The notes: generated by a model from the sequence alone, not told the origin. Shown: positions 52,915 to 61,587, counted from the stretch's first letter. The stretch: 64,000 bases of DNA from CAVUCH01 sp963697705 (GCA_963697705.1 CAVOPA010000006.1:310001-374000); one strand, 5' to 3'. Program-made: numbers and translations.

Positions 52915-52989
52915 TCAATGCGCGGGTGTGCTGCGGGCGGCGGTCCCGAGACCCATGGCGCCCAGTTTGAGAAGCAACCTCCTGTCCAT
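52915..52989 (-). pseudogene. Orphan Tat leader, truncated gene
   Basis: GGGAGGTGGA then ATG 52989, MDRRLLLKLGAMGLGTAARS-TPAH-stop. The R-R-L-L-L-K-L-G-A-M-G-L-G core is a twin-arginine signal, of the type found on oxidoreductases and hydrolases in acidobacterial operons. Only 24 codons remain. It lies 53 bp downstream of TonB receptor 3 on the same strand, so it is probably the start of the former second gene of that operon, cut off where the glycosidase gene now ends. Confidence 0.5.
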
Positions 52990-53042
52990 TCCACCTCCCT
53001 GCGGCGCGCGGCAAAGACTCCACGCATTTCGGGCTCGCGACA

Positions 53043-56000
53043 CTAGAACGCGAACCGCGCGCCGATCTGTATCTGCCGTTGCGAGAGCGACGTGTAGGTA
53101 ATGGTCCCGGCCGACTCTCCATCGTCCACGTAGTTGTCGGGCAAACCGAAGTTGGGATGGTTGAAGGCGTTGAAGGCCTCGACCCGGAACTCCAGGCGCG
53201 AGCGATTCCCGATAGCGAACCCCTTCCTGATGTAGAAATCCGCCGTCCGCGTGCCCGGCCCCACGAGGCTGTTGCGCCCCGCGTTGCCGAAGGTGAACTC
53301 GGCCGGAGTGGCATACGCCTCGGGGTTGTACCAGCGGGCGGGGCTGGGGTTAGCGGGATTGGGATCGCCGATCAGGTCGGGCCGAAGCTGGCCGAACGTG
53401 CCGGTGTTCGACGTGTCGAGACTGATGGCGGGCGAAAACGGGAAGCCGGCGGTGATCGTCACGATCCCGCCGAACTGCCAGCCGCCGAAGATGCCGTTGA
53501 GCACGCCGTCCGTGTCGAGGAAGTGACGTCCCTTCCCGAAAGGCAGGTCCCAGGCAAAGCTCGTGACCGAGCGGTAGCGCTGGTCGTAGTCGGCGGGCCC
53601 GTGCTCGCCGTGGATGTTGTAACTGTCGGGGGGCCACGGCGAGGCGCAGCAGATCTCCGGCTGGTCGTTGTACGCCTTGCTATAGGTGAACGCGGTGAGC
53701 AGCCAGAGGCCGTCGCTCCAGCGCTTGTTGAGCTTCATCTGGATCGAGTTGTAAGTCGAGCTGCCCGCGTTGGTGATCGACCCGAAGTTTCCGTACTGCG
53801 GGTAGGGCCGCCGCTCCTGAGGGTCGCCCGGCCCGGGCTGTGGCTGGTTGTAGTCGCGCAACACCTGGAGGTGCGTCCCCTTGGATCCGACGTACGCGAC
53901 CTCGAGCGAGGCGTTCCATCCGACATCGCGTTGGACGCTGACATTCCATTGCTGGTAGTAGGGACTCTTGAACCGCTGATCGGCGGAGAGGAGTCCTGGA
54001 AAAGAGGCCGCGGCCGGGTCCAGCGCCGGGAAGCCCTGGTTCACGTAGGCCGCGGGCGTGACGCCGAACTCGCTCGCCTTCGACAGCGCGAAGAAGAAGG
54101 GCATGCTGTAGCCGAGCTGGAAGCCGGTTCGCACCTCTTGCGCCCCGTAGAAGATCCCGTAGCCGCCGCGGAACGCCGTCTTGTTGTCCTTGAAGGGTGT
54201 CCAGGCGAAGCCAATGCGAGGTGCGAAGTCGAACTTGTCGACGTCGATCAAGCCTCGGGAGTTGCCGTTCTGGTTGGCGACGAGGACCTGGCCGGTTGCG
54301 TAGTCGAAGTTGCTCTGGCGGTCGTCGGCCTCCACGGTGGGACCGGTGTAATCCCAGCGCAACCCGAGATTCAGCGTCAAGGACGGCTTCACCTTGAAGT
54401 CGTCTTGGAAAAACGCGCCGAAGACAGGCGTGCGGTTCCTGGTCTGGGTGATGTTCGAGATATCGATCTGCGAGGAGTAGCCGAGGAGCGCGTCGGCGAG
54501 CGGGTCACCCGTTCCGTCGTTGTGATCGGGGTCCTGTGTGAACTCGCCGCTGAAGCTGAACTTGCCGCGCGGCTGGGGAATCTGGAACAAGTCGAAGTAG
54601 CTCCGCCGAAGCTGGAAGCCGGTCTTCAGGCTGTGGCGGCCGCGGACCAGCGACAGCGTGTCGGAGAGCTGGAGCTCCTGGGTGAGGGTATAGGTCGGGA
54701 TGAACTCGGGGTCGCCGACGTGGCTGTAGCCGGCAGGATCGAAGACCGTGATGCCCGCCACCGCGGGATCGTTGGCCACGCCGGGCACCGTCAGCTCGGG
54801 CGGGGGGGCCTGCTGGCCTCCGGCGGTGATTCCGTCCGACCCCTTGACGCGGTTGAACCCCACGCGCAGCTCGTTGACCGTGGAGGAGGAGAAGACATGG
54901 GTGAAGCCCAGCGCCGCGCCCCAGGTCTTCGAATCCGACGTCCCCGTTCCGTAGTCGCCGCCGTTCGCGAGGCCGGGAAGGGGCGGTTCGAGGAAGCGGT
55001 TCCCCTTGGACAGCGACAGGCGCAGGAAGACTCGGTTGTCGGGGGAGAACTCGTGGTCCAGCCGGACGTCGCCCTGGTTGATGGTGTTCGTCGAGCTGGG
55101 GTTCACCAGATAGTTGTTCTTGAGCCCTTCCTGGTTCGGATTCGGGTAGAGGTTCACGAAGTTCTGAGCGAGAGAATCGAAACGGTCTGCCGGGATCACG
55201 TTGCCGGGGAACGGCTGCCCGGTCAGCGGGTCGTAGATGATGCTGTTCCCCTCGCCGGAGAAGTCGCCGTGGCGCTGCGCGGCGGTCGGCACCGAATAGA
55301 TCCCCGTGTCGGCGCTCCGGCGGCGGGTGCCCTGGTAGTCCACGAAGAAGAACGTCTTGTTCTTCTGGATCGGACCGCCCAGCGTGCCACCGAACTGCTG
55401 GAAGTGGAACGGCGCCTTCGCGGAGTTCGGGTCCTCGAAGTAGCCACGAGCGTCGAAGGACTCGTCGCGCAGGAAATAGAAGGCGCCACCCTTCATGGTG
55501 TTGGCCCCGGACTTGAGGGAGGCGTTGATCACTGCCCCCCCCGATCGGCCGAACTCCGCCGAGTAGTTGCTCGTTTGGACCTTGAACTCCTCGATCGCGT
55601 CCACGTTGGTGTAGAGCGCGGCCTCGCCCCCGTCGTTGCTGTTGTTGTCGATGCCGTCGAGCAGGTAGTTGTTCTGGCCGCCGCGCGTGCCGTTCACCAC
55701 GAAGGTCGCGTTGACGTTGCCATTGCTCCCCTCGGCGGTGCGAATGACGCCGCTCGTCAGCGTGGCGAGGTCGATGTAGTTGCGGCCGTTCAGCGGCATG
55801 TCGACGATCTGCCGCGTATCCACAACTTCGCCGAGTGAGGACGTCTCCGTCTGGACGAGCGGCGTCTCGCCGGAGACGACCACGGATTCGCGGATGTCAC
55901 CCGGCTCCAGCCCGAAGTCCAGGCGCAACCGGTCCTGGACACGCAACACGATGCCCTCGCGGGTGTCCGTCTTGAAGCCGGCCAGCTCGACGCTGATGGT

Positions 56001-56231
56001 GTACGTCCCGATCCGAAGGGGCGTCGCGACATAGTTGCCCTCAGCGTCAGTGATGAGAGTGGTCAAGGCGTTCGTCGTAGCCTCGCGCACGCTCACGGTC
56101 GCTCCAGGGACGACCGCGCCGCTCTGGTCGCGGATGGTCCCGAGAATCGTTCCCGTGTCCACCTGGGCTTCGGCCGTTCCCGCCCACAGCGCCGCGAGGA
56201 CGAGAATGACTGGAATTCGGAGCCGCAGCAT
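53043..56231 (-). CDS. TonB-dependent receptor, Oar-like (receptor 3)
   Basis: 1062 aa. ATG 56231 is chosen because AAGGAGGGG lies directly upstream and MLRLRIPVILVLAALWAGTA is a clean Sec leader; the frame is open to 56261. Regulatory-like domain about 22-110 (GTILGTIRDQSGAVVPGATV), plug about 120-240 with DTRQIVDMPLNGRNYIDLAT and NNYLLDGIDNNSNDGGEAAL, barrel to FRVEAFNAFNHPNFGLPDN and the C-terminal IQIGARFAF. Its 3' end is followed by an orphan Tat leader and the converging glycosidase-like gene. It lies inside the repeat-bounded island, consistent with acquisition together with the glycosidase. Confidence 0.93.
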   Translation of the reverse strand: MLRLRIPVILVLAALWAGTAEAQVDTGTILGTIRDQSGAVVPGATVSVREATTNALTTLITDAEGNYVATPLRIGTYTISVELAGFKTDTREGIVLRVQDRLRLDFGLEPGDIRESVVVSGETPLVQTETSSLGEVVDTRQIVDMPLNGRNYIDLATLTSGVIRTAEGSNGNVNATFVVNGTRGGQNNYLLDGIDNNSNDGGEAALYTNVDAIEEFKVQTSNYSAEFGRSGGAVINASLKSGANTMKGGAFYFLRDESFDARGYFEDPNSAKAPFHFQQFGGTLGGPIQKNKTFFFVDYQGTRRRSADTGIYSVPTAAQRHGDFSGEGNSIIYDPLTGQPFPGNVIPADRFDSLAQNFVNLYPNPNQEGLKNNYLVNPSSTNTINQGDVRLDHEFSPDNRVFLRLSLSKGNRFLEPPLPGLANGGDYGTGTSDSKTWGAALGFTHVFSSSTVNELRVGFNRVKGSDGITAGGQQAPPPELTVPGVANDPAVAGITVFDPAGYSHVGDPEFIPTYTLTQELQLSDTLSLVRGRHSLKTGFQLRRSYFDLFQIPQPRGKFSFSGEFTQDPDHNDGTGDPLADALLGYSSQIDISNITQTRNRTPVFGAFFQDDFKVKPSLTLNLGLRWDYTGPTVEADDRQSNFDYATGQVLVANQNGNSRGLIDVDKFDFAPRIGFAWTPFKDNKTAFRGGYGIFYGAQEVRTGFQLGYSMPFFFALSKASEFGVTPAAYVNQGFPALDPAAASFPGLLSADQRFKSPYYQQWNVSVQRDVGWNASLEVAYVGSKGTHLQVLRDYNQPQPGPGDPQERRPYPQYGNFGSITNAGSSTYNSIQMKLNKRWSDGLWLLTAFTYSKAYNDQPEICCASPWPPDSYNIHGEHGPADYDQRYRSVTSFAWDLPFGKGRHFLDTDGVLNGIFGGWQFGGIVTITAGFPFSPAISLDTSNTGTFGQLRPDLIGDPNPANPSPARWYNPEAYATPAEFTFGNAGRNSLVGPGTRTADFYIRKGFAIGNRSRLEFRVEAFNAFNHPNFGLPDNYVDDGESAGTITYTSLSQRQIQIGARFAF

Positions 56232-56628
56232 ATCCCCCTCCTTGGTGACACTCGCAACCACTCGTACTAGGAGGAAATCTGAATCGCCTTCGAGTTGTTG
56301 TCAAGTGGGTCGGTCACGAAGCAGATACAAGCAATAGCAAGCAAACGCAATCGCGACGATGCGAGGCCCCGGTTCGGCCAGACCCGCGAGGCGGAACGGC
56401 CATCCAGTGCCTACCAGAAAATCCATCCTGTCGCTGTTCGTGGTGGCCGCGGCAGGCCAGGGCGAGCGCTTTCGCGACCCAGAGGATGGTTCGCAGCACT
56501 GGGTGATCGTGTCCTCCGAGACATGCGAAAATCACACGGCTCAAGCGCCGGATGCACGTCTGGCGAACGACAACGGCCGGCCGCATCCGCGACAATCCGG
56601 CGTGCCAGAAGGCTGAAACGCGGAGTCC
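56232..56628 (+). other. Gene-free stretch between TonB receptor 3 and repeat B
   Basis: About 400 bp. A plus frame reading SILSLFVVAAAGQGERFRDP and GSQHWVIVSSETCENH (56420-56610) might be a remnant, but has no start signal or known family. The promoter of receptor 3 should lie at its left end; no clear boxes seen. Confidence 0.3.
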
Positions 56629-57003
56629 TCGATCTCGTCGCAGAGCGTGTCCTTCGCGTCCTTGGACCGCGATCAGCATCCCTGCAGGCGGTTCTGCGGT
56701 AGCATTTGCGCGCCAATGACACCGCGTTCGATGCAGCAGGCGGGGACCGTGCCGAGAAGCTCCGTTCGGCGTTCGGTGCCAGCGCCGCCCCTGCTCTGTG
56801 CGGTGCTGCTGGCCGCGCTCGCCGGGGTGCGCGGCGCTGAGGCGCACCCCGTGCCGTTCAGCTATCTCGATCTTCGGCTGAAAGCCGGCGTGCTCGAAGG
56901 CAGCGTCACCCTCCACGTGTTCGACCTCGCCCACGACCTCGACATCCAGCCCGCCGAACGATTGCTGGATCCCGCGTTCGCGGCTGAGCGCGCCACCGCA
57001 GTG
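56629..57003 (+). repeat. Direct repeat B (375 bp), right border of glycosidase/TonB island
   Basis: Counterpart of 50171-50543, in its native setting as the 5' end of the intact HupE/UreJ-type gene. The 6.1 kb between the repeats contain the glycosidase-like gene, the Tat leader and TonB receptor 3. Confidence 0.9.
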
Positions 57004-57858
57004 CATGACCTGCTGGCCGGCCGGTTCGGCATCAGCGCCGATGGCCGGGAGCTCGAGCCCCAGTGGTCCTCGCCCGAACTGCTCGCCGGCCGCAACTCGC
57101 TACGCCTGCCGGTCCGCTATGCGCTCGCGCGCCGTCCGGGGACACTGCGCATCCACGCGGCGATGTTCCCGTACGACCCGCAACATCAGACGTTCCTGAA
57201 CATCTACGAGGACCAGGCGCTGACCCAGGTCATGCTCGGTGGAGACCACCGCGAATTCGAGTACTTTCCCGGCACACGACAGGGCGCAAGCGCCGTGGTG
57301 CGGAAGTTTCTGCCGGCGGGCGTGCACCATATCCTGATCGGCCCGGACCACCTGTTGTTCCTCGTGGGACTGCTGCTCCTCGGCGGGTCGGTCCGCCAGC
57401 TGGCCGTGATCGTCACGGCGTTTACGGCAGCCCATAGCATCACGCTGTCGCTCGCCGCGCTGAATCTCGTCAGCCCGCCCGCGCGTCTCATCGAGCCGGC
57501 GATTGCCCTGAGCATCGTGTACGTCGGCGCCGACACGCTGCTCAAGAGGGATGGACCTGACGTGCGGGGATGGATTGCCTTCGCGTTCGGGTTCATCCAC
57601 GGGTTCGGGTTCGCGAGCGTGCTTCGCGAGATGGGCCTGCCGGCGCGCGCGCTCGGCTTGTCGCTCGTATCGTTCAACGTGGGCATTGAGATCGGCCAGT
57701 TGCTGGTCGTCGCGGTTGTCGCGACAGCGTTGTTGGCGCTGCGCTCCCACAGCGAGGCCGCGGGACGGCGCCTCGCCTTCGCCGGTTCGGTTGTGGTCAT
57801 GGCCGCCGGCGCGTTCTGGTTCGTGCAACGGGTATTTTTTCCTGGAGGAGTCTCATGA
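56716..57858 (+). CDS. HupE/UreJ_2-family membrane protein
   Basis: 380 aa. ATG 56716 matches the start kept in the truncated copy; the frame is open further upstream. Sec leader (PPLLCAVLLAALAGVRGAEA), periplasmic domain to about 190, then the HupE/UreJ_2 membrane block: GVHHILIGPDHLLFLVGLLL, VTAFTAAHSITLSLAALNLV, IEPAIALSIVYVGADTLLKR, AFGFIHGFGFASVLREMGLP and SFNVGIEIGQLLVVAVVAT. The conserved His (HHILIGPDHLLF; AAHSIT; FIHGFGF) suggest metal binding. The family is often annotated as nickel/cobalt or hydrogenase accessory, unproven for this two-part form. Its TGA overlaps the next ATG (ATGA). Confidence 0.9.
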   Translation: MTPRSMQQAGTVPRSSVRRSVPAPPLLCAVLLAALAGVRGAEAHPVPFSYLDLRLKAGVLEGSVTLHVFDLAHDLDIQPAERLLDPAFAAERATAVHDLLAGRFGISADGRELEPQWSSPELLAGRNSLRLPVRYALARRPGTLRIHAAMFPYDPQHQTFLNIYEDQALTQVMLGGDHREFEYFPGTRQGASAVVRKFLPAGVHHILIGPDHLLFLVGLLLLGGSVRQLAVIVTAFTAAHSITLSLAALNLVSPPARLIEPAIALSIVYVGADTLLKRDGPDVRGWIAFAFGFIHGFGFASVLREMGLPARALGLSLVSFNVGIEIGQLLVVAVVATALLALRSHSEAAGRRLAFAGSVVVMAAGAFWFVQRVFFPGGVS

Positions 57859-58742
57859 GGCGTGGAATCGTGCTCGGTGTCCTGATCGCGGTCGGTGCAT
57901 TCGCGGGGCTGAGGGCGCAGCCGCCGGCGAATGGGCCCAAGGTCATCACCGTCGACAAGGTCAAAGACAACCTGTACGTGCTCAAGGGCGGGGGCGGCAA
58001 CGTCGCCGTGTTCGTCACGTCCGCCGGCGTCACTGTCGTCGATGCGAAAAACCCGGGCTGGGGCCAGCCGATCATCGACAAGGTGAAGGAGCTGACGCCG
58101 AAGCCGATCACGATGCTGATCAACACGCACACGCACGGCGATCACGTGAGCGGAAATGTCGAGTTCCCGGCGACCGTGGACGTCGTCGTTCAGGAGAACA
58201 CGAAGACCAACATGGAGAAGATGGACATCTTCAAACAGAACGACAACCGCGGGATGGCCAAGCGGACGTTCACGGACACGATGACCATCGGCAAGGGTGC
58301 TGACGAGATCGACCTGTACTACTTCGGACCGGGCCACACGAACGGGGACGCCTGGGTCGTATTCCCGGCGCTGCGCACGGCGCACCTCGGGGACCTGTTC
58401 GCGCGCAAGGGGCTGCCGTTCTACGACGGCGCGAACGGCGGCACCGTCCTGCACTACGCCGAGACCCTCAACAAGGGCTACAACGCGATCAAGAACGTCG
58501 ACACGGTCATCAACGGCCACAGCGATACGACGACCACGTGGGCGGACGTGAAGGAGTACGCGGACTTCAACCAGGAGTTCCTGTCGTGGGCGCAGGCGGC
58601 GCTGAAGTCGGGCAAGACGCCGGAGGCCGCCGCCGCTGAGTGGACGATTCCCGAACGGTTCAAGGGCTATGCGCCGGCACCGCCGACAGGGTTTGGCGGC
58701 GCCGCCGGCGGGCTACAGCGGCTGGCGGAAGAGATGAAGTGA
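57855..58742 (+). CDS. Secreted metallo-beta-lactamase-fold hydrolase
   Basis: 295 aa. Start overlaps the HupE-type stop as ATGA, so the two are coupled. Sec leader (IVLGVLIAVGAFAGLRAQ). Zinc motif H92-T-H94-G-D96-H97 in INTHTHGDHVSGN, then FGPGHTNGDAWVVFPALR (third His), AHLGDLFA (bridging Asp) and VINGHSDTTTTW (last His). Periplasmic binuclear zinc hydrolase; substrate unknown, with the loop closest to quinoprotein-type or subclass B3-like hydrolases. If HupE_2 is a metal carrier it could supply zinc or another metal, which is inference. Confidence 0.92.
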   Translation: MRRGIVLGVLIAVGAFAGLRAQPPANGPKVITVDKVKDNLYVLKGGGGNVAVFVTSAGVTVVDAKNPGWGQPIIDKVKELTPKPITMLINTHTHGDHVSGNVEFPATVDVVVQENTKTNMEKMDIFKQNDNRGMAKRTFTDTMTIGKGADEIDLYYFGPGHTNGDAWVVFPALRTAHLGDLFARKGLPFYDGANGGTVLHYAETLNKGYNAIKNVDTVINGHSDTTTTWADVKEYADFNQEFLSWAQAALKSGKTPEAAAAEWTIPERFKGYAPAPPTGFGGAAGGLQRLAEEMK

Positions 58743-58939
58743 TAGAACGGCTAATCCGATTTGGAGGACGGGCCGCCAGACGAGGGGCCGCCGGTTCGTC
58801 GCCGATCTTCTGCCCCTTGCGCCAGGTGTTGGGGCAGAGGGGCTGCGCGAAGAGTGGCAAGACGTTCGCGCTCATCGGGCGGCTTCCCTCCACCCCTGGG
58901 CGGGGCACGTGCTCATCGCCCATTGCACAGAACTGTGGC

Positions 58940-59146
58940 TCAGGCCCAACCGGCGTGCAGCAGCTTCCCCCGCCACTCCTCAGCCCTCCCCTGCACCGTA
59001 GGGCCATCCTTCAACAACTCAGTGCGATGAAAGTCGTCGGCGTCCATCAAGCGCAGGTCGATCCCGATCTCCAGGTAGACCGCTACGCAGCGGAGTTCAC
59101 GCGAGCCCTTGACCAATCGCCAGAGCTCGTTTTCTCGCTGCCCCGC
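58940..59146 (-). CDS. Small hypothetical protein, possibly 5'-truncated
   Basis: Minus-strand frame reading ENELWRLVKGSRELRCVAVY, LEIGIDLRLMDADDFHRTEL and LKDGPTVQGRAEEWRGKLLH-AGWA, stop at 58940. The pattern (W-R-x-x-K-G-x-R-E-x-R-C; E-W-x-x-x-L-x-x-x-G-W) resembles short hypothetical proteins I have seen in acidobacteria and proteobacteria. No ATG or GTG lies in frame near the N-terminus; CTG 59158 is the only near candidate. Likely a real but possibly truncated gene, on the same strand as the fifth zinc-ribbon gene. Confidence 0.4.
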   Translation of the reverse strand, partial: AGQRENELWRLVKGSRELRCVAVYLEIGIDLRLMDADDFHRTELLKDGPTVQGRAEEWRGKLLHAGWA

Positions 59147-59203
59147 TGAGGGCAGGCAACGTTCGCGAGTGATCCCAGCCCCGACCGCTGGGACGGCAGT
59201 TGG

Positions 59204-59443
59204 TCAATTTGGCGCGGGTAATTCTGGACGAGCGGATCGTGCGGAAGCTGCCATGATGCAGTTCAGTGGAACGGCATCGTCCTGCTCGTAGGGGGTGAGT
59301 TCGTCGCTCGCTTGCTCGCGGGAGTGCTCGTGCTTCCAGATGTGCTGGCACTGCTGACATGCAAGGTAAGTCCAGGCAGAGGTCACCACGGCTGCTTCGA
59401 CCTGCGGCGACTCGCACACTGGACACTGGCTCCGAGTCGGCAC
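59204..59443 (-). CDS. Zinc-ribbon microprotein 5
   Basis: 79 aa from GTG 59443, the start that matches the paralogue at 45907. SQCPVCESPQVEAAVV (knuckle 1), TSAWTYLACQQCQHIWKHEH (knuckle 2), then an acidic tail (ASDELTPYEQDD). The near-identical second half shared with 45907-46095 indicates a small protein family in this genome. Function unknown. Confidence 0.65.
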   Translation of the reverse strand: MPTRSQCPVCESPQVEAAVVTSAWTYLACQQCQHIWKHEHSREQASDELTPYEQDDAVPLNCIMAASARSARPELPAPN

Positions 59444-59556
59444 AAAAAACCGTAGCACCTCCACACGGGGGCGACCATTGGGACATGCCCCTAGCCTCAA
59501 CTCCCAATTCCCCTACCCCAACTACGGAGAGACAGTAGAGGAGCGGACCAGGAACT

Positions 59557-60066
59557 CTAGAACCAGCGATGCACGCGGACTCTGTACTCGTCGTAAGCCA
59601 CGCCGAAGGTCTCGCCCAACTTCCTCTCCTCGAGGGGAATCACGACCCAGTTCAAGTAGCCTACGACGAGCGGGAGGAGAACAACGGGCCAAACCTGTCG
59701 CAGGATTCCTGCCTCGCCGAGATAGGCGATCGCGAGCCCGACGTACATCGGGTTCCTGCTGAACCGATACGGTCCCCACGTCACGAGCCGCGAGGACGAG
59801 CGTCCTGGGACGGTCGTCGTGGCCGCTCGTCGGAAAGTGCCCCAGCCCCAAGCGGCCAGGCCGGCCCCGGCTGCGAAGACCAAGGCACCGCCAACCAGGA
59901 TCAATCGGGGCGCGAGGTCCACCTCGGGGCGCGTTGGCCACGCGCGTTCGAGCGCCGCGCCAAGAAGGTACGTCAACACGAACACCCAGGGGACGGGCAC
60001 GTGCAGCAGCAGGCGAAACGGCCGGGCAGGCAGGCGCTCGTTCTCCATCGAAGGCTCCCGCGTCAT
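59557..60066 (-). CDS. ICMT/phospholipid-methyltransferase-like membrane protein
   Basis: 169 aa, four or five helices. LLLHVPVPWVFVLTYLLGAA, then LILVGGALVFAAGAGLAAWG, the conserved SAM-binding core RLVTWGPYRFSRNPMYVGLA (the G-P-Y-x-x-x-R-x-P-x-Y motif) and VIPLEERKLGETFGVAYDEY with RVRVHRW at the end (E-E-x-x-L...F...Y-x-x-Y). The integral-membrane methyltransferase family includes isoprenylcysteine and phospholipid N-methyltransferases; target unknown. Start ATG 60066 or 60048. The frame is open to 60270 without family-like sequence. Confidence 0.88.
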   Translation of the reverse strand: MTREPSMENERLPARPFRLLLHVPVPWVFVLTYLLGAALERAWPTRPEVDLAPRLILVGGALVFAAGAGLAAWGWGTFRRAATTTVPGRSSSRLVTWGPYRFSRNPMYVGLAIAYLGEAGILRQVWPVVLLPLVVGYLNWVVIPLEERKLGETFGVAYDEYRVRVHRWF

Positions 60067-60354
60067 CCGACCGTTGCGTCCATGAAGGGGCCGGCCCAGG
60101 GCCGGCCACGCGACGCCGAAAGCAGCCGGGCACTCGTCGCTCGATGCGGGTCTCGAGACCCGCGGACGACCCTGAATCGTCCTGGCTTCTGGCAAGTACA
60201 TCGCTCGAGATGATGCAGACCTGCGACTCGCGTTTAGCAGGCTGCTGAAAAACGCGACGCCTGAATGCAATTCAGATGCAAAATGAAAATTCAGCGGGAT
60301 TTACATTTTTCGTCGTGCATCTTTTCATTCAGGGTGCCCTTATTCATCACCCTG
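60067..60354. other. Gene-free, AT-richer stretch with possible IS end
   Basis: 60236-60251 (TAGCAGGCTGCTGAAA) resembles a terminal repeat seen on several insertion sequences. CTGAAT-GCA-ATTCAG at 60261-60275 is a short dyad. No transposase and no second end were found. Confidence 0.25.
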
Positions 60355-60862
60355 TTAGACCGCCCGATCGGCCGGATGCGCCCGCAGGAATCGATTCAGC
60401 TTCACATTCGCTGCGAACGCGCGTAGAAGACGGATGCGGCCGGGGAGCCAGCCCGCTGGCCGGCCGAATGCCTGTGTCGCCCAGGCGCGCGGGTCGCAGT
60501 CATCGACGTGCTCTTCGATCAGGCCGTCGCGAAAACGGAAACGCGACGTGATCTTGTTGACCACGGGCCGTCCGGGCTTGCCCTTGCGCGCGTTCCTGCC
60601 GAACTGGTACTCGTCGACGATGCGCGCTTCGCCGGCTCGATCGTCGGCGTTGAACGTGCCGCACGGTGACGCGGATGCCGCTCTCGCCTTCGCAGATCAT
60701 CCGCCACATGCCGGCGAGGCGCGTCTTGTCGGTGATGTGAAACGCGATGTCGTGAAAGGTGACGTCCTCGTCGCAGTAGCACGCCGCCATCGCGGCGGCG
60801 TCGTGGCGATGAAGCGCGTCGTACAACCGCTCGATCAGCAGCGCGTGTGGATGCGTTCCCAT
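60355..60862 (-). pseudogene. SnoaL/NTF2-like protein, frameshifted
   Basis: Starts ATG 60862 with MGTHPHALLIERLYDALHRH, AACYCDEDVTFHDIAFHITD and RMICEGESGIRVTVRH, typical of SnoaL-like folds. After base 60655 the second frame continues FNADDRAGEARIVDEYQFGR, KPGRPVVNKITSRFRFRDGL, IEEHVDDCDPRAWATQAFG to the end at 60355. Removing one G on the coding strand near 60655 joins them into about 168 aa. Either a young pseudogene or an assembly indel. SnoaL-like proteins bind or isomerise small hydrophobic substrates. Confidence 0.75.
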
Positions 60863-60894
60863 CGCGTTCCTCGCCACCTCTCACATGCCGTCTC

Positions 60895-61166
60895 GGTGCT
60901 CGGTGCAGCAGCGCGCGATGGCTGCCGCGCCAATCGTCCTGCCCCGGCTCGCCGAAGAGGAGCGGCAGGTAGACTCGGAACCCGCGGGCTGCCAGCCGCC
61001 GGCCGAAACGAAGGGCGGCGGGCGAGAGCCCGGGAAGTTCGTGGAGCACGAGCACCGGCGACCCGTCGCCTGTCCAGAACACGCGATGCCTGATGGCGCC
61101 GTGCGTGAACGGCGGATCGAGCTCCTCGAATCCGGCGAGGTCGGCGTTCGGGTTCGCGGCGGCCAT
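60895..61166 (-). pseudogene. Dienelactone hydrolase-like, 3'-truncated
   Basis: Starts ATG 61166. ADLAGFEELDPPFTHGAIRH, RVFWTGDGSPVLVLHELPGL and AARGFRVYLPLLFGEPGQDD match the N-terminal third of dienelactone hydrolases. The catalytic Cys, Asp and His regions, which come later, are absent, and the frame becomes Arg-rich after DDWRGSHRALLHR. About 90 of roughly 250 residues remain. It ends about 30 bp before the SnoaL-like start, so a deletion probably removed its 3' part. Confidence 0.65.
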
Positions 61167-61283
61167 GATGCCTCGAAGCGAATGAAGAATCGGAGGATAG
61201 CAGATCGTGCGCTCGACGGGCTGGCGCGCCTTCCCAATCGCATAGTTCATTGGACGCGCGGTCCAGAGAAACGTCGTCCATCA

Positions 61284-61400
61284 TGAGCCGAACGTAGCCA
61301 CGTTGTTGGAGACGGAGGCCGCGCGCCTGATCGGCGCCGATCGCCACCAGCGCACGCCCGAGCGGGGTGCTGGAACGGCACTTGTCTTTCGCCCGCCCGG
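61284..61400 (+). pseudogene. IS256/Mutator-type transposase scrap
   Basis: Reads EPNVATLLETEAARLIGADR then HQRTPERGAGT. The L-L-E-x-E-x-x-x-L/I-G-A-x-R-x-x-R-T-P-x-R series is the N-terminal helix of IS256-family transposases. No catalytic DDE part follows. It lies in a stretch (61167-61580) that holds nothing else I can name. Confidence 0.4.
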
Positions 61401-61587
61401 GATGCAGCCAGCGAATCGCCCGCTCACTACGGGCGGCGTCGCCTGACCCGCTGAACCCATCCGGCGCAATCGCCGGAACCACCACGCGTTCCGGTTCTCC
61501 TTCGCTGATCGCCAGGCTGGCGGGCGGTTCGGCGTCGTGCCGGCTTCGGAGGGGTAAGCCCTTGCGGGCTGGCATGGGTTTGTATTA

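Noticed and set aside
53079..55838. 919-codon plus-strand open frame
   Set aside because: It is exactly antisense to TonB receptor 3 and low-complexity in composition; a GC-rich shadow.
60236..60275. Insertion sequence end
   Set aside because: Resembles a known IS terminal repeat, but no second end or transposase could be paired with it, so it is not called as an element.
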